DNA from: Pseudobdellovibrionaceae bacterium | Lineage (GTDB): Bacteria; Bdellovibrionota; Bdellovibrionia; Bdellovibrionales; Bdellovibrionaceae | Direction of reading: 5' to 3' | Length of the DNA: 42,652 nt | Assembly (NCBI GenBank): GCA_013359135.1 | Contig: JABWCN010000037.1 | Location: 1-42,652, forward strand | Part shown: piece after piece, positions 35,358 through 42,652 of the stretch | Layout of the letters: each line of letters begins with the position of its first letter | Position numbering within the stretch: position 1 is the stretch's first letter | Position numbers and translations under genes: made by a program | Notes under the pieces: model-generated | Database searches by the model: none | Seen by the model: the letters and a program-made list of their open reading frames with translations, nothing else | Told to the model about the DNA's origin: nothing

Positions 35358-36335
35358 GTGGCTGAATCTAAAAAAATCCCCAAAGACAATTATCTTTTTA
35401 GAGATGGAGATACACCTGACTTCATGTATATTGTGAAATCGGGTCAGTTTGTCGTAACAAAAGCCAAAGGCTCTTCTGAAATTATACTTGCCGAAATTAA
35501 AGCCGGAAATCTAGTTGGAGAAATGGCAATTTTTGACAAAAAACCACGTTCCGCCAATGTTAAGGCTATGAAAGACTCTGAGGTGATTGCCTTACCTTAT
35601 GAGACATTAAATCAGCAGCTGGAAAATTTACCTGTTTGGGTAAAAGCAATTCTACGTAACTTAAATGAAAACCTTCGTGAAGCCAATAAAAGAATAAAAC
35701 TTCTAGAATCATCAAACCAAGATGATGAACGATTCCCTCCTCATGTTATAAATAAATTTTTATCAATTCTTAATTTCATTGGAAATAAGTACGGTTCTAA
35801 AGAAGATGAAGGTCTAATAATACCTCAAAATCGCCTTAGAAACACGACCATTCAAATTTTCCAGGAAGCTACTAATAAAATGCAAAGTATCCAAAGTGCC
35901 CTACAAGAGATGTCTTTAATGAAAATTGAGGAGTTGGGAGAGGGAAGGCAAAAAATAGTAATCTTGAAACCAGATCTACTATTTGATTTCGTCGATTGGT
36001 ACAATGATTGGCTTTTTAAAAATGATAAAGATAAAGTTTCTTTTTCATCTGAAGAAATTAAAACTTTTAGCGGTATTATTAATTACGCAAAAAAAATTGA
36101 CCCTAATCCCAAAGGGGTTAGGAAAGTTAATGTCAATGACCTTCAAAATGATTCAATGAAAGAACTTGGTTTTTTATTAAAAGTTGAAGATCTTAATCCT
36201 CTCATCGAAAAACATGTCGTCAGCGAAAAAATTATGGAAGAAGGTGGCGTTTTTGTAAATATCATCCTTGATGATATAGAAAAAATGGCAACTTACTGGA
36301 AAATGATTTGGGATTTCAAAAAACACCTGCGCTAA
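35358..36335 (+). CDS. Cyclic-nucleotide-binding protein without HTH
   Basis: 325 residues. The first ~100 are a cNMP-binding domain (YIVKSGQFVV, then the phosphate cassette GNLVGEMAIFDKKPRSAN with Glu56 and Arg64). A helical linker and an uncharacterised ~200-residue C-terminal part follow, rich in Lys/Asn/Ile; I see no helix-turn-helix. It would be a cytoplasmic signalling effector. The start is GTG at 35358 without a clear binding site, 12 bases after the NlpC-like stop, so it is probably translationally coupled. Confidence 0.8.
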   Translation: MAESKKIPKDNYLFRDGDTPDFMYIVKSGQFVVTKAKGSSEIILAEIKAGNLVGEMAIFDKKPRSANVKAMKDSEVIALPYETLNQQLENLPVWVKAILRNLNENLREANKRIKLLESSNQDDERFPPHVINKFLSILNFIGNKYGSKEDEGLIIPQNRLRNTTIQIFQEATNKMQSIQSALQEMSLMKIEELGEGRQKIVILKPDLLFDFVDWYNDWLFKNDKDKVSFSSEEIKTFSGIINYAKKIDPNPKGVRKVNVNDLQNDSMKELGFLLKVEDLNPLIEKHVVSEKIMEEGGVFVNIILDDIEKMATYWKMIWDFKKHLR

Positions 36336-36359
36336 ATCTAGGGATCCTCTTGGGACAAT

Positions 36360-38105
36360 TTACTGCTGAACACCGTAGAAACTTAATTTCCATGAAGTCA
36401 GATTTCCAGTGTTACCTGAACGTCCATCTACGATTTTAAGTTTCCAATTTCCAGCAGATGATTCCATAAAAAATCTATTTGTTAGAAAAGTATACCCCGC
36501 ATAATTACTAGTGCCATCCAATGAGTTATTCATTGGCACAACAACACTTCGATCACCTCTTGGAGAAATTAATTCTACGGCTAGCTCTCCAACGTTGGAA
36601 TGAGTTAATGTCACTTTAATTTGGATCGCTTCAATTCTGATATTATCAGTTACCGAAACCAAACTCTCAACTCCATCTTTGTTATTATCAGGAATTGATA
36701 AATTTAGTCCGGTTGAATTGTAATCAAACTGTGATTGCACTTGCTGAAATAAACTAGAATAACTTTTTGCATATTCAATTGCGGCATCAACATTAATAAT
36801 TCCAAATCCAAACAAATTGTGAAAATTAAAACCAGCTTGATTTATAGTCCAACCATCATCCCAAATATAACCTACTGGTGACTTTTGATTTGCAAAACGA
36901 GTGGGATTTTGTAAGTATAAATAGTTCTCATTTTGAGCGCTATCAGCCTGAGCTTTTAAAGCCGTTTTTGCAAGGATGTACTTCACATCCCGCCAATTTA
37001 GTTGCGGATGAGCTTGCAATAACAAAGCGATACTTCCTGTCACATTAGGAGCTGCGCTTGATGTACCGTTAAAACTTGCTGTATAGTTACAGTTGTTGTT
37101 ACCATTAGCTCCAAGTTGAAAACCTCCACCCATGATTTTATAATCACCTGTTACTGACTGATTCGCATACCCTAATAGGCAACCAGTTCGATCCGTTGTA
37201 ATCATTGCCGGACTATCTATTCCATCCTCTCCTCCTGGAGCACTTATCCACAAATGAGAGCCAGGTGAACTGTAATAGGCATTCTTACCGTTGGAAAAAA
37301 AAGCTCCAACATTAATCGTATACGGAGTGATATTATTCCCATCAAAGTTACCAACTCCAATGCGATATTCATTCACAGTGCGACCTACCATTTCAATTCT
37401 AGAGTTTCCTGAGGATCGTACATATATTTTCCCCTTACCAGTTCTTCCATTTTCAACTCCATACTTTAGCTGATCGGCAAAAGAAGCGTCAATACTAGTG
37501 TACGAAGTCTGTGAATACCCCCAACTCATATTCACCAAATCAACATCTCCTTTAGCTTGATCTGCAATAATATCCGAGGTTTTAGTAACATCGTTAGACA
37601 TAAAATTAGTAGCGATCATTTTCGCCTTTGGAGCTACACCTCGTGAGCCCTTACCATTCCATCCAACAGCGGCTATAAGTCCAGAAACGCTTGTCCCATG
37701 AAAATCAACCTCTGAAGGTAAAGCAGTAAAACTCAGCCAATTCTTGACTAAATAGTCTCTATATTCTTTAGTTACTAAAAAATTCTCAGCTAAATCTTCA
37801 TGTTTTTGATCTACACCATCATCACTGATTTGAATTTTAATTCCTTCTCCAAATATTTGCTTTGACCAAGTATTCTGCAAACCCAAATCATACCCTGCAA
37901 TACCATTTACCTGTGAGAAAACTTTTTGCCCTGTATTGTTCAGATGCCAAGCGTAGCCAATAAGTGGATCACCTTCATTTAAAGAATCCATAGTAAAATT
38001 TCCTACTGGAGGAGTACTAACACCAAACCCCCCCTGAGAGCAGTTTTGAAAAGAAAATAATAGGAGCGTAACTATTAAAAAAACGCTTGCTAATTTAATT
38101 GCCAT
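36360..38105 (-). CDS. Subtilisin-like (S8) protease lipoprotein with P domain
   Basis: 581 residues. A lipoprotein signal ends in FQNC (Cys22). After only ~25 residues the S8 catalytic domain begins (GYAWHLNNTGQ near 50-60): Asp95 in ISDDGVD, His136 in DFHGT, Asn232 in SSGNS and Ser347 in FNGTSSAAP. The C-terminal ~110 residues form a proprotein-convertase P domain (LTHSNVGELAVELISPRGD ... GNWKLKIVDGRSGNTGNLTSWKLSFYG). There is no N-terminal propeptide, which subtilases normally need for folding. The overlapping upstream gene (38090) encodes a propeptide-like protein. The protease would be anchored in the outer membrane. Confidence 0.88.
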   Translation of the reverse strand: MAIKLASVFLIVTLLLFSFQNCSQGGFGVSTPPVGNFTMDSLNEGDPLIGYAWHLNNTGQKVFSQVNGIAGYDLGLQNTWSKQIFGEGIKIQISDDGVDQKHEDLAENFLVTKEYRDYLVKNWLSFTALPSEVDFHGTSVSGLIAAVGWNGKGSRGVAPKAKMIATNFMSNDVTKTSDIIADQAKGDVDLVNMSWGYSQTSYTSIDASFADQLKYGVENGRTGKGKIYVRSSGNSRIEMVGRTVNEYRIGVGNFDGNNITPYTINVGAFFSNGKNAYYSSPGSHLWISAPGGEDGIDSPAMITTDRTGCLLGYANQSVTGDYKIMGGGFQLGANGNNNCNYTASFNGTSSAAPNVTGSIALLLQAHPQLNWRDVKYILAKTALKAQADSAQNENYLYLQNPTRFANQKSPVGYIWDDGWTINQAGFNFHNLFGFGIINVDAAIEYAKSYSSLFQQVQSQFDYNSTGLNLSIPDNNKDGVESLVSVTDNIRIEAIQIKVTLTHSNVGELAVELISPRGDRSVVVPMNNSLDGTSNYAGYTFLTNRFFMESSAGNWKLKIVDGRSGNTGNLTSWKLSFYGVQQ

Positions 38106-38899
38106 TGATCCCTGACCACTTCTAAGTAACTACTTACAACTCTAATATCATTTTCCAATTTCTTTTTTTTATTTTTTATTTTCTCAAGAGATTGAGCCTT
38201 AACAAAAACAGTTTTTATTTCTGTATTTAAATTATCTACTTCAAAATCATAGTCTTTTACTAGCTGATCAACCAGAGCCAATTCTTTTACCTTAACAACT
38301 AAGCGACCAGTTAACACACTAAATACTTTTTGATTTTCATCAAAAATTAGTTTTGCAGGAACTTCCTGTTGCTCCTCTTTTCTTATCGCAACCTTATAGG
38401 TGCCTAATGAAAAAACGGTGTCATAAGCTGCAATATCATCTTCTGCGACAACTAAATTATCAAAAATTGACCATCTGTCGTTTTCATCAAAAACATGCAA
38501 TCTAAGTGGTTTTCTTGGAAAGTTATTTAAGAACTGAGATTGAATTTGACTTTGTCTCTGCACCACAACTTTTTTTGCTTCTAGCCATTTCCATTGTGCT
38601 TTTTTTCTGGAAGTTAGCTCTTGTTGTAAAATATTCTGATTACTAGCCTCAGAAGCTAAATGTCTATTTTCAGATGAAGTCATTGAAATCTTTTTTTGGG
38701 GTTGAGACTCAACGCTTACGAATTTATTTATCTGAACAACTTTTTTAGGTTGAGAGGTTATGTTGTTATTTATTGAAGATTGAGACAACCGACTATCATC
38801 TCTATGATTCATTTTTTTATGATATCTGATAGAAAAATAACTAATTGTAATCAACACAAAAAAAAGAACAGCTACGAATTTTTCATTCCTGAAAGACAT
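38090..38899 (-). CDS. Membrane-anchored protein resembling a detached subtilase propeptide
   Basis: 269 residues. An N-terminal signal-anchor helix (about 8-25) is followed by a polar Ser/Gln/Lys linker (26-110) and a folded C-terminal part. The last ~75 residues (RLVVKVKELALVDQLVKDYD to the end) follow the beta-alpha-beta pattern of I9/S8 propeptides: Val-x-Val strand, helix with a conserved-type Leu-Val spacing, then a long helix and a VVSSYLEV strand. The gene overlaps the protease by 16 bases in another frame. I infer a trans-acting chaperone/inhibitor; the similarity is by eye only. Confidence 0.6.
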   Translation of the reverse strand: MSFRNEKFVAVLFFVLITISYFSIRYHKKMNHRDDSRLSQSSINNNITSQPKKVVQINKFVSVESQPQKKISMTSSENRHLASEASNQNILQQELTSRKKAQWKWLEAKKVVVQRQSQIQSQFLNNFPRKPLRLHVFDENDRWSIFDNLVVAEDDIAAYDTVFSLGTYKVAIRKEEQQEVPAKLIFDENQKVFSVLTGRLVVKVKELALVDQLVKDYDFEVDNLNTEIKTVFVKAQSLEKIKNKKKKLENDIRVVSSYLEVVRDQWQLN

Positions 38900-38963
38900 A
38901 CTTTCAGTATATAAAAGTTCTTACTACTTGTGGATTTAAAAATACTTCTGCTTCATAATGAAC

Positions 38964-40439
38964 CTAACTTCTAAACCTTAGTGGTAACGATTCATTTTCC
39001 AATTTTGAAACAAGACAATCACTTACTGTATGGACATATAAACTATTAGTTTTACTACCTAACTCTATAGGCTGTCCTAAAGTGAGAATCACTCTATCAC
39101 CAGTTTTAGCTATTCCAAACTTCATCATCATATTATCTAATTGAGAAAGAATTTCATCCATGGTTTTGTAATCATTAATAAGTAATGTCTGCAATCCCCA
39201 GACTAACTCTAGTTTGTTTAAAACAGAAATTTGATTTGTCATTGCGTAAATAGGAACTTGGGGCCTAAACCCTGATATGATTTGCGCTGTTTTACCAGAG
39301 GTCGTCAAACAAACTATCGCTTTAGCATTAAGTTTTAAAGCACATAGGCAGGCACTAGCAGCAATCCCACTAGGAATACTAAGAAATTCATTTTCAAGAG
39401 ACAAACGATAGTATTTCTCCTCATTTTTCTCGACTTCAAAAATAATTTCATTCATAGTTTGAATAGCTTTAAAAGGATATTTACCACTTGCACTTTCTGC
39501 AGATAACATCAGAGCATCCGAACCATCTAAAACAGCATTGGCCACATCCGTAATCTCAGCTCTTGTTGGTCTAGGATTTTCGACCATAGAATCAAGCATT
39601 TGTGTTGCAGTTATTACTGGCTTATTTAACTCATTACACAAATTAATAATTTTTTTTTGAATACCTGGCAAACGACTTTGTCCAACTTCGACTGCTAGGT
39701 CACCTCTAGCCACCATTACTCCATCAGAAAGACGAATAATTTCATCAATATTATCAAGAGCTTCGAGCATTTCAATTTTTGCAATTACTTTGGCAGCACT
39801 ATTCTTTTTTTCAATGATTTCTTTTATTGTTCTGATATCTCTTCCATGACGAACAAAGCTTAAAGCTACATAGTCTACTTGATTACTTAATCCAAAATCT
39901 AAATCTAATAAATCTTTATCTGTAAGTGATTTGATGGGTAGTTGAGCTTCAGGAATATTTATTCCTTTTCTATTTTTTAAAACTCCCCCATAGATAACTT
40001 TTAACAAAACAAAGGGTTTGTCTATTTTTATCACTTGCAGTTCTATCAACCCATCATCTAAAAGAACCTTGAAGTTAGGCTTCACAATATCTGTTAACGA
40101 TAATAAGTCTGTTGGAATCAGATTTTCATCCCCGACAACATTTTCAGTTGTCATTCGAACTATCTGGTCTCTTTCTAGTTTAATTTGTCCCTCTTTAAAC
40201 TGTCCTACTCTAATTTTAGGACCCTGCAAATCTTGTAAAATAGCTACAGGTGCATTTAATTTTTTTGATAAACTTCTAATAGTTTGTATATTTTTTAAAT
40301 GTAATTCATGAGTCCCATGACTAAAGTTAAGTCTTGCGACATTCATACCACTCCGTATCGCATTTTCTATTTGTTCTTCGGTGCTAGTAGAAGGCCCCAA
40401 AGTCGCTACAATTTTAACTTTTCTTTGATATAACCGCAT
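38964..40439 (-). CDS. pyk: Pyruvate kinase
   Basis: 491 residues. It transfers phosphate from phosphoenolpyruvate to ADP, the last step of glycolysis. Visible: NFSHGTHELH near the N-terminus, DLQGPKIRVG, the active-site signature AKIEMLEALDNIDE, MVARGDLAVEVG and TQMLDSM, then the C-terminal allosteric domain (CLTTSGKTAQIISGFRPQVPIYAMT). Start ATG at 40439 has AGGAAA about 10 bases upstream, inside the preceding coiled-coil frame, whose TAA lies 2 bases before. The two are therefore probably one operon. Confidence 0.95.
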   Translation of the reverse strand: MRLYQRKVKIVATLGPSTSTEEQIENAIRSGMNVARLNFSHGTHELHLKNIQTIRSLSKKLNAPVAILQDLQGPKIRVGQFKEGQIKLERDQIVRMTTENVVGDENLIPTDLLSLTDIVKPNFKVLLDDGLIELQVIKIDKPFVLLKVIYGGVLKNRKGINIPEAQLPIKSLTDKDLLDLDFGLSNQVDYVALSFVRHGRDIRTIKEIIEKKNSAAKVIAKIEMLEALDNIDEIIRLSDGVMVARGDLAVEVGQSRLPGIQKKIINLCNELNKPVITATQMLDSMVENPRPTRAEITDVANAVLDGSDALMLSAESASGKYPFKAIQTMNEIIFEVEKNEEKYYRLSLENEFLSIPSGIAASACLCALKLNAKAIVCLTTSGKTAQIISGFRPQVPIYAMTNQISVLNKLELVWGLQTLLINDYKTMDEILSQLDNMMMKFGIAKTGDRVILTLGQPIELGSKTNSLYVHTVSDCLVSKLENESLPLRFRS

Positions 40440-40441
40440 TA

Positions 40442-42652
40442 TTAAGCTTTCCTACTATAATTTTGCATCTTCAACGCCATATTCTTCAATTCATTTTCAT
40501 GACGATCATTCAATTTTGTCAATTGATCTTCATACTGATCTTGAATATTTTTAATCTTAGACTCATATTTTTTTTCAGTAGAATTTACAGACATTTTATT
40601 TTCTTTTTCTTTTTCTTCTAGCTTGGTATTCATAATTGTTGTTAAATATTTTTTATCTTTTTCACTATCTTCACTCATTTTATTAATTTTATCCTCATAG
40701 TTACCAGCAACTTTTTCCAATTTTTTTTCAAAATTCGCTTTTAATTTTCTAAATTTTTCACCATACAAAGCATTTAACTGCAATAGATCTTTATCATGCT
40801 TTTCACGTTGTTCATATATTTTATCCATGTATCCATCCCTCATTTGATCAAGATACTCATCGTAGTAATTCACAAGTTTTGTTTCTTTATTATTTGCTAT
40901 TTTTTGAATTGTATCTATTCGCTTCTCACTTGAGTTCTCTATATTAAAAGTTTCATTGCGGTGAAGCTCTGTTAATGCAGCTCGATCTTGCCGATGTTTT
41001 TCATTGACCAGATTCTGCTCAATTTTTGTCCTCTTTTGCAATTCATTATTGAACTTTGAATTCGTATTAATAACTTTATCGATTCTTTCATTATTCACTA
41101 ACTTCAAAGACTCCCTTTGTTGATCCATCATATCTTCAATATTAGCCTGTCTTTTTTCATATTCACCAATAATATTCTTTTTTTCTAAATCTTTTCTTTT
41201 ACTTAGATTTGCCTGATCAACGTACATTCGATTTTTTAGCTTATTAATTTCTGCATCTCTCGAACGAACTTGGTTGTTATAGCGATCATCCACTGAGTCC
41301 CTAAATGTATCATTCGCCTGAAGAACTCTATTCTCTAACTTTTCATATTTTTGATCAAATTTCTCTTTATTACGATGAAGTTCTTCTTGCATGATTTCTT
41401 GTTTGACTTGATCGTTTTCAGAGTATTGCTGTCCTAGTGCCTCTATAGCATTTGAAAATTTATTCTCCCAATTAGTATTTTGCCTTTCTTTAGTTTTGTT
41501 CAAATCACTAATTTGAGATTTATAAAAGTCTTTCGAATCAGCCTTTTCTTTTAGAAATCGTTCTCTCTCTATCTCTTGATTGCCTTTTAATGTATTTAAT
41601 TCTTTATTATAGGCTTCTTGTAATTTTCTTGATCTCGTGTTTACCGATTCTTGCAAGCCAACTCTAGTTTTTTCATGAAGACTGTTTATATTATCGTCCC
41701 TCTTAGCAATCTCTTCCTGAAATCTTTTCTTCAAAAGTTCTTTTTGACTTTCATTAATCTTATCTTGAGTCTCTGCTTCCATTTGATAATTATCATTCAA
41801 TACTTTTTTTTCTGTATTAGCCTCTTCCATTTTATTTTTTAACTGGTTTAAATACAAAGATCTTACATCCGAAATCTGCTTCTGATGTTTTTGCTCGGTT
41901 TCATTAAGCTTGTCTGCATATTTTTCTTGAAGATTTCTAAAATTAACTTCATCCTCGTCAGAAAATTTAGTTTCATCAATATTTTTTGTACTAATAACTT
42001 TCCCTAAAGTAAAACCAACTCTATGAATAAAAGCACTTTCCCCCAAAATCATTCCCTGATTAATTAATTTTTTAAAAGGTTCTTCGGGTGTGATGAAGCC
42101 GCGGTCTTTTAGAAATTTATTCCAAAAACGTGAATACAATAAATGTCCGGTGGCGTGTTCGCTACCACCAATATATAAATCTACATTTTCCCAATAGTTT
42201 AAGGCATCTTGGCTGGCAAATTCGTTTTCGTTGTGAGCATCCATATAACGCATCCAATACCACGAAGAACCTGCCCAACCCGGCATCGTATTCAATTCTA
42301 ATGGGAAAACGGTTTTGTTATCAATCAACTGATTACTAACCACTGTACACTGAACACTGTCCCACGCCCAGTGAGTAGCATTTCCTAATGGCGGTTGTCC
42401 GTCTTCGGTTGGTAAATATTTCTCTACTTCCGGTAAAATAATTGGTAAATGTTTTAAATCAATCATTTGCGGCAAGCCATTAACATAGTAAACGGGAAAC
42501 GGTTCGCCCCAATAACGTTGTCTTGAGAAAACCGCATCACGCAAACGGTAATTGGTTTTCCCTTTTCCTTGACCAATTTGTTCTAAGGCTTCGATGGCTT
42601 TTTTGGTGGCTTCTTTATAACCTAGACCATTTAAAAAATCAGAATTGACTAA
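40442..42652 (-). CDS. Chimeric open frame: leucyl-tRNA synthetase fragment joined to a coiled-coil protein
   Basis: A continuous frame that enters from the right edge. The first ~212 residues are a leucyl-tRNA synthetase piece (see the separate entry for 42017-42652). From about 42016 to the stop, ~525 residues are a long charged coiled coil almost free of Gly, Pro and Cys and dominated by Lys, Glu, Gln, Asn and Asp in heptads (for example EKYADKLNETEQKHQKQ). No family or function is recognised; it could be a filament or scaffold protein. The natural N-terminus of the coiled coil is not visible, because the synthetase reading replaces it. The stop lies 2 bases before pyk. Confidence 0.75.
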   Translation of the reverse strand, partial: LVNSDFLNGLGYKEATKKAIEALEQIGQGKGKTNYRLRDAVFSRQRYWGEPFPVYYVNGLPQMIDLKHLPIILPEVEKYLPTEDGQPPLGNATHWAWDSVQCTVVSNQLIDNKTVFPLELNTMPGWAGSSWYWMRYMDAHNENEFASQDALNYWENVDLYIGGSEHATGHLLYSRFWNKFLKDRGFITPEEPFKKLINQGMILGESAFIHRVGFTLGKVISTKNIDETKFSDEDEVNFRNLQEKYADKLNETEQKHQKQISDVRSLYLNQLKNKMEEANTEKKVLNDNYQMEAETQDKINESQKELLKKRFQEEIAKRDDNINSLHEKTRVGLQESVNTRSRKLQEAYNKELNTLKGNQEIERERFLKEKADSKDFYKSQISDLNKTKERQNTNWENKFSNAIEALGQQYSENDQVKQEIMQEELHRNKEKFDQKYEKLENRVLQANDTFRDSVDDRYNNQVRSRDAEINKLKNRMYVDQANLSKRKDLEKKNIIGEYEKRQANIEDMMDQQRESLKLVNNERIDKVINTNSKFNNELQKRTKIEQNLVNEKHRQDRAALTELHRNETFNIENSSEKRIDTIQKIANNKETKLVNYYDEYLDQMRDGYMDKIYEQREKHDKDLLQLNALYGEKFRKLKANFEKKLEKVAGNYEDKINKMSEDSEKDKKYLTTIMNTKLEEKEKENKMSVNSTEKKYESKIKNIQDQYEDQLTKLNDRHENELKNMALKMQNYSRKA
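42017..42652 (-). other. leuS: Partial leuS (Bacteroidota-like) forming the 5' part of the chimeric frame
   Basis: The minus strand from the right edge reads LVNSDFLNGLGYKEA, then RLRDAVFSRQRYWGEPFPVYY, ELNTMPGWAGSSWYWMRYMD and DLYIGGSEHATGHLLYSRFW, all typical of LeuS and closest, by memory, to Bacteroidota-type enzymes. It stops after LINQGMILGESAFIHRV, before the KMSKS loop, so it cannot be a working synthetase. Its base composition is visibly richer in GC than the coiled-coil part next to it. Gene fusion, recent transfer or misassembly are all possible. Confidence 0.85.

Noticed and set aside
40018-40311. 97-codon plus-strand frame over pyk
   Set aside because: Antisense to conserved pyruvate kinase sequence.
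1-42652. CRISPR arrays, tRNA genes, insertion sequences and phage genes
   Set aside because: I looked for regularly spaced repeats, tRNA-like cloverleaf ends (GTTCGA/CCA), transposase or integrase motifs and found none.

Overview
The window looks like chromosomal DNA from a low-GC (visibly AT-rich), Gram-negative, aerobic bacterium, most likely of the Bdellovibrionota (Bdellovibrio-like). The pointers are outer-membrane barrels, a TolC-type efflux operon, several lipoproteins (including one ending in a Phe-Gln-Asn-Cys lipobox, which I associate from memory with that group), frequent TTG/GTG starts, a ligand-domain-free chemotaxis receptor and a fused isobutyryl-CoA mutase. The assignment is inference; no marker gene except the first ~40 bases of a 16S gene is present.

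Layout. 1-135: the 5' tip of a minus-strand 16S rRNA gene with its boxA and promoter; the rest of the rRNA operon lies off the left edge. 506-5770: a minus-strand operon TolC-like / MacA-like / MacB / DMT transporter. 6021-9385: a von Willebrand A lipoprotein facing an unknown 550-residue protein. 9758-13666: CBS protein, methyl-accepting chemotaxis protein, and a glycosyltransferase-polysaccharide deacetylase fusion. 13645-16753: feoAB ferrous iron uptake and two divergently transcribed QueD/PTPS paralogues. 16780-21112: phosphatidylserine decarboxylase, a COG2509-type flavoprotein, an MFS permease and an FMN reductase. 21119-22564: secreted trypsin-like protease and a probable outer-membrane protein. 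22590-27651: operon hbd-ech-icmF for short-chain acyl-CoA metabolism. 27815-30791: SH3-like secreted protein, a pseudo-receiver/cyclic-nucleotide sensor, and a small barrel protein. 30913-34324: SDR + AraC regulator divergent from a GMC oxidoreductase. 34518-38899: Cys-less NlpC/P60-like protein, a second HTH-less cyclic-nucleotide-binding protein, and a lipoprotein subtilase preceded by a separate gene that resembles its missing propeptide. 38964-42652: pyruvate kinase, preceded by an open frame in which a Bacteroidota-like leucyl-tRNA synthetase fragment runs in frame into a long coiled coil.

The most interesting items are: the subtilase whose propeptide-like region is encoded by the overlapping upstream gene (36360-38899); the two QueD paralogues that have lost different active-site residues (R for the first zinc His in one, A for the catalytic Cys in the other); the GT4-NodB fusion; several perfect or near-perfect inverted repeats upstream of the cyclic-nucleotide/NlpC genes, one set forming mutually exclusive hairpins over a ribosome binding site; and the leuS/coiled-coil junction at about 42017. 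That junction, together with a left end inside an rRNA gene, makes me suspect that this is a whole assembly contig with a chimeric right end.
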